Below are positions 61,236 through 64,000 of a stretch of DNA of 64,000 bases, piece after piece. Both the position numbers and the translations under genes were made by a program. The DNA lies in contig JAKCOZ010000041.1 of assembly GCA_022605955.1 (NCBI GenBank), positions 5,029,001 through 5,093,000 of the forward strand. The letters are read 5' to 3'. Origin of the DNA: Rallus limicola. Its lineage: Eukaryota > Chordata > Aves > Gruiformes > Rallidae. Each line of letters opens with the position of its first letter. The first letter of the stretch is position 1. The notes beneath the pieces are model-generated. The model saw only the letters and a list, made by a program, of their open reading frames with translations. It was not told the DNA's origin and did not search any database.

Positions 61236-63857
61236 TAGGCAATCACATGAATTAATCCTCCCTTCTACAAATCAATCATTATTTAAAGAGTTTGTGTCAC
61301 CAATTTGGGAACATACGGAGATAAGCTTTGAATGGTACCCAGCAACATCAGGTCTTAACTAAGAACGAACATGAGGAGTAAATACTGCTAGCAGTAACAC
61401 CTCAAGCTCCCATCTCAAAAGTGAGTGCGAAAAATAAGGAGAATTGTAATTCTTAATTGTTAAATATGTCCATTTCACAAGACTTAAGAGGATGACTGCT
61501 CACAAAACTCATGGGTTGAAGAAGTGGATCTTTTCCAATCCAAGTCTTGTAATCAATTTTCTCCTGTTTATGTGGCACATACCACTGCTGACACCAGTGG
61601 CATTTCAGCACACAATGGGGCGGAGGGGAAGCAAGATTTATCACAGCGTAACATTTGCCTCAGATCACCTTCAATCGCTTTCTATGTCCCAGAACCACTG
61701 AAAATTCTTATTAAGGTTTTGCTTTTCGTTAATAGTTTAGAATAGAGAATAGTGCACAGGTACTACCCCTGGATTTCAGCTTTAGCTCTGTTTCAACTGT
61801 TCTAGACATTTGCTGAAAAAGAGCATTGTAAAATCCTCCTTATTGATTCTATTATCAGGCAGTCTCCCTACCTTTATCCTTATGGATAAGAGCATGTTTA
61901 ATGGTCCCATCTTAATTACCAGAACTGGCTAGGGAGGGCAAGTGGCTAAAGGACAAAGCAGTGACTGTGAAGGACATTTCTAATCTTATCAGGGGTTCCT
62001 TTGGAAAAGAAATACAACTTCTATCTCCACCCCAGTCATTAGTCAGATATAAACAGCTATTTGACTTGACATGGGTTATAAGCCGTATTATCACAGTCTA
62101 CGCTCCCGCTTCATGCAGTTTATCGGAAGATGGATGATGGCCCACTACCAATTCCAGTTAATGGGGTTAGACATATTTCCAAACAATACGTGCATGGTAA
62201 AGGTATCTACATGTGAACAGGGAATGATTCACTGCACTAGCCTTGTGTATGAGAAATGAATGTTAAAACAGGAATTATTTAACACAGGAAAATAAATTCA
62301 GTTCTCCTTATTCAACTTAACCTCTTCTAAGGACCCAAGGAGTAAAGCCCTTTTCTTCCTGATTTTTTTTGCCCATTCCTTTCAAATAAATGAATGGCAC
62401 CTAGACCATAGCTTCCAATTCTAATACATTTGTTAGTTTTACACTCAAGCCTCATTTTCTTCTCAGCTTTTTGGTTTTCAATTTTCAAATAGTATTATGA
62501 AATGTTTAATAATTATCTCAATTTACAGCATCCTTTTTAGTTGTTATTCATAACTATTACTATTTACAATAATTTAGTTATAATTGTAAATCCTTAATTT
62601 TATGTTAAATATTACATTTCCCATGTTTATTGCAAAGAACTTGTATATTTTCATTTTAAGCATCAAACTGAATCTTATGCTGAGGATTCAGGTTTTCCTG
62701 AAACATAATTTCCCCTATTAATCTCCATTTTCTCTTTAAGCTATTACCTTTCTGCACTGAAGTATCAAGACCTCAAACATACTTATTTTCCCATACTGTA
62801 ACGGGCCTATTCCCCAGTCACAACCATCTACAACTGCTCAAAAATTCCTTTACTTACAGGATTAATCAGAGGGTGCCTAGAAAGTCACATGATTTAGACT
62901 TCTTAAATCCTCATGAGCTTCCATGAGCTATCTAAGTAACTGAGTTATCTAAAATGCCCTGGTTACTTCCATTAATAAATGGAATTTTAGCAGTAAACAT
63001 GTACACTAACAAAATACAGAGTCAATGCACAGAAGCTATCTTTCCATTTTCATGCTCTCTGTGGTCCTTTCACTCCTTGCTTGCAAACTACTATTTAAAA
63101 ATTATTTTCAAAATCCCAGAATACTTTTCTCCCCATTTTTTCATTCCACTTCAGTACTCTTACAAGACAACTACAGATTTCATCCCTCAGCCCTGCTTGC
63201 TCATGCTGGAGCCATCCCTTTTCCCTAGCTTGTCTACCATAACCCTCCCAGAGCCCACTGGCAGTACCCCGAGCAATACAGGAAGGAGGCAACTACAGAC
63301 TCTCACCCTCTGCAGGCCTTTGAGGATTTGGTAAGAATCATTAAAAGGATACTGCTTCATTCAAGGTTCCTTCAGTGTTTTCTCTCACTTTCCAGTAGTC
63401 TACACAAAAGCCTTGTCTTGCTCATTTCACTGTCCCATTACAAGTCATTAAATCAGAGATTGAAAATCATGAGCAAGAAAATGAAAGGGAGCCAGGTGAC
63501 TAGCATTCCTACACCTAATGAAGATTCCAGCTTTACTTATCAGCATAAAACGTGCTCCAAATATACATTACACTTCTATGCTAGAAAGCAAAATCAAAAA
63601 CTCAGTCAAAACAAATACAGCGCATTACCCTGACACAGCTCACAGTCCAACTGGGACAAGAGAGATCAAGATGACAAACAGCAAAATAGAAATCATATGC
63701 TGGATACAAGCAGGAGGCACAGGATGTAATTGAAAGTCATGTTCATGTGCTTATACCGGCATTTCCAGTCTTTGGGACCTACTGAATCAAAGCCCTGGTT
63801 CGTTTTCCTGACTTGTTTTCCTGTCTGGCATGCATTAACATTACTTGCTTCTTTCAG
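61236..63857. other. Unique non-coding DNA, AT-rich
   Basis: No gene is recognised. The segment 62450-62660 is strongly AT-rich and includes a 9-bp stem with a 12-base loop (ATTTACAAT at 62562-62570 with ATTGTAAAT at 62583-62591). The frames at 62954-63633 have no domain. Confidence 0.55.
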
Positions 63858-64000
63858 ACACATTTACAGTGACTTTTGGCAGGACAGGTGCTCTGCATTA
63901 CAAGGCTGTGGTCAGTCATCTCAACATCAATGCCCCGTGCCACTGCAGACACTGTGGGACACCCAGCCTGGACTCCATCTGCTCCTTCAGTGGCACACAT
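63858..64000 (+). other. Possible exon start at the window edge (weak)
   Basis: TTACTTGCTTCTTTCAG at 63841-63857 is a good 3' splice-site match, with a plausible branch-point TTAAC just upstream (63835-63839). Two of the three frames after it remain open to the end of the window. One contains a Cys/His-rich stretch, APCHCRHCG. No family is recognised and the sequence is cut off, so chance is the simpler explanation. Confidence 0.2.

Noticed and set aside
1..64000. CRISPR arrays, operons, rRNA, tRNA genes, phage or plasmid features
   Set aside because: None seen. The repeat content is that of a bird nuclear chromosome, and I could not identify any tRNA cloverleaf or rRNA segment by eye.

Overview
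The window looks like bird nuclear DNA, most likely from the Neoaves side of the tree, and contains no protein-coding host gene that I can support. Three things point to a bird. All the recognisable LINE sequence is CR1, the dominant avian retrotransposon. There are two solo LTRs of one avian ERVL-like family (ends TGTCCTGGTTTCAG or TGTCATGGTTT, and their complements). There is no L1, Alu or B1 type material. Base composition is moderately AT-rich with few CpGs, apart from one LTR. The sequence reads as intergenic or long-intron DNA.

Layout. 1-3825: mostly unique DNA with one long, unassigned reading frame near 2.6-3.3 kb. 3826-4473: CR1 (+). 4474-9216: unique. 9217-9812: solo LTR (+) with a perfect 5-bp target duplication, followed at 9968-10366 by a CR1 (-). 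10367-16521: unique, with one possible exon on the minus strand near 12.9-13.0 kb. 16522-17372: older CR1 (+) with a mutated reverse-transcriptase active site. 17373-24619: unique. 24620-25397: CR1 (+). 25398-30202: unique, with a cluster of three short tandem duplications. 30203-30357 (-) and 32626-32797 (+): short CR1 tails. 34110-36462: the most informative locus, an old minus-strand CR1 split by a younger 1.63-kb minus-strand CR1 whose reverse-transcriptase frame is still fully open. 36463-43198: unique, with an ancient MIR/CORE-SINE relic. 43199-43751: second solo LTR (-). 44917-45425: CR1 (-). 45426-60929: about 15 kb almost free of young repeats, holding one short CR1 tail, a second MIR relic, a 24-bp perfect palindrome and AT-rich segments that read like conserved non-coding sequence. 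60930-61235: badly decayed CR1 (-). 61236-64000: unique, with a possible splice acceptor close to the window end.

Nothing here forms a pathway or operon. The biology is that of transposon turnover (insertion, nesting, LTR-LTR recombination, decay) on a possibly regulatory background. I did not find a convincing new system. The items most worth checking are the nested CR1 with its intact reverse-transcriptase frame, the CpG-dense solo LTR, the two MIR relics, the palindrome and the putative conserved non-coding blocks.
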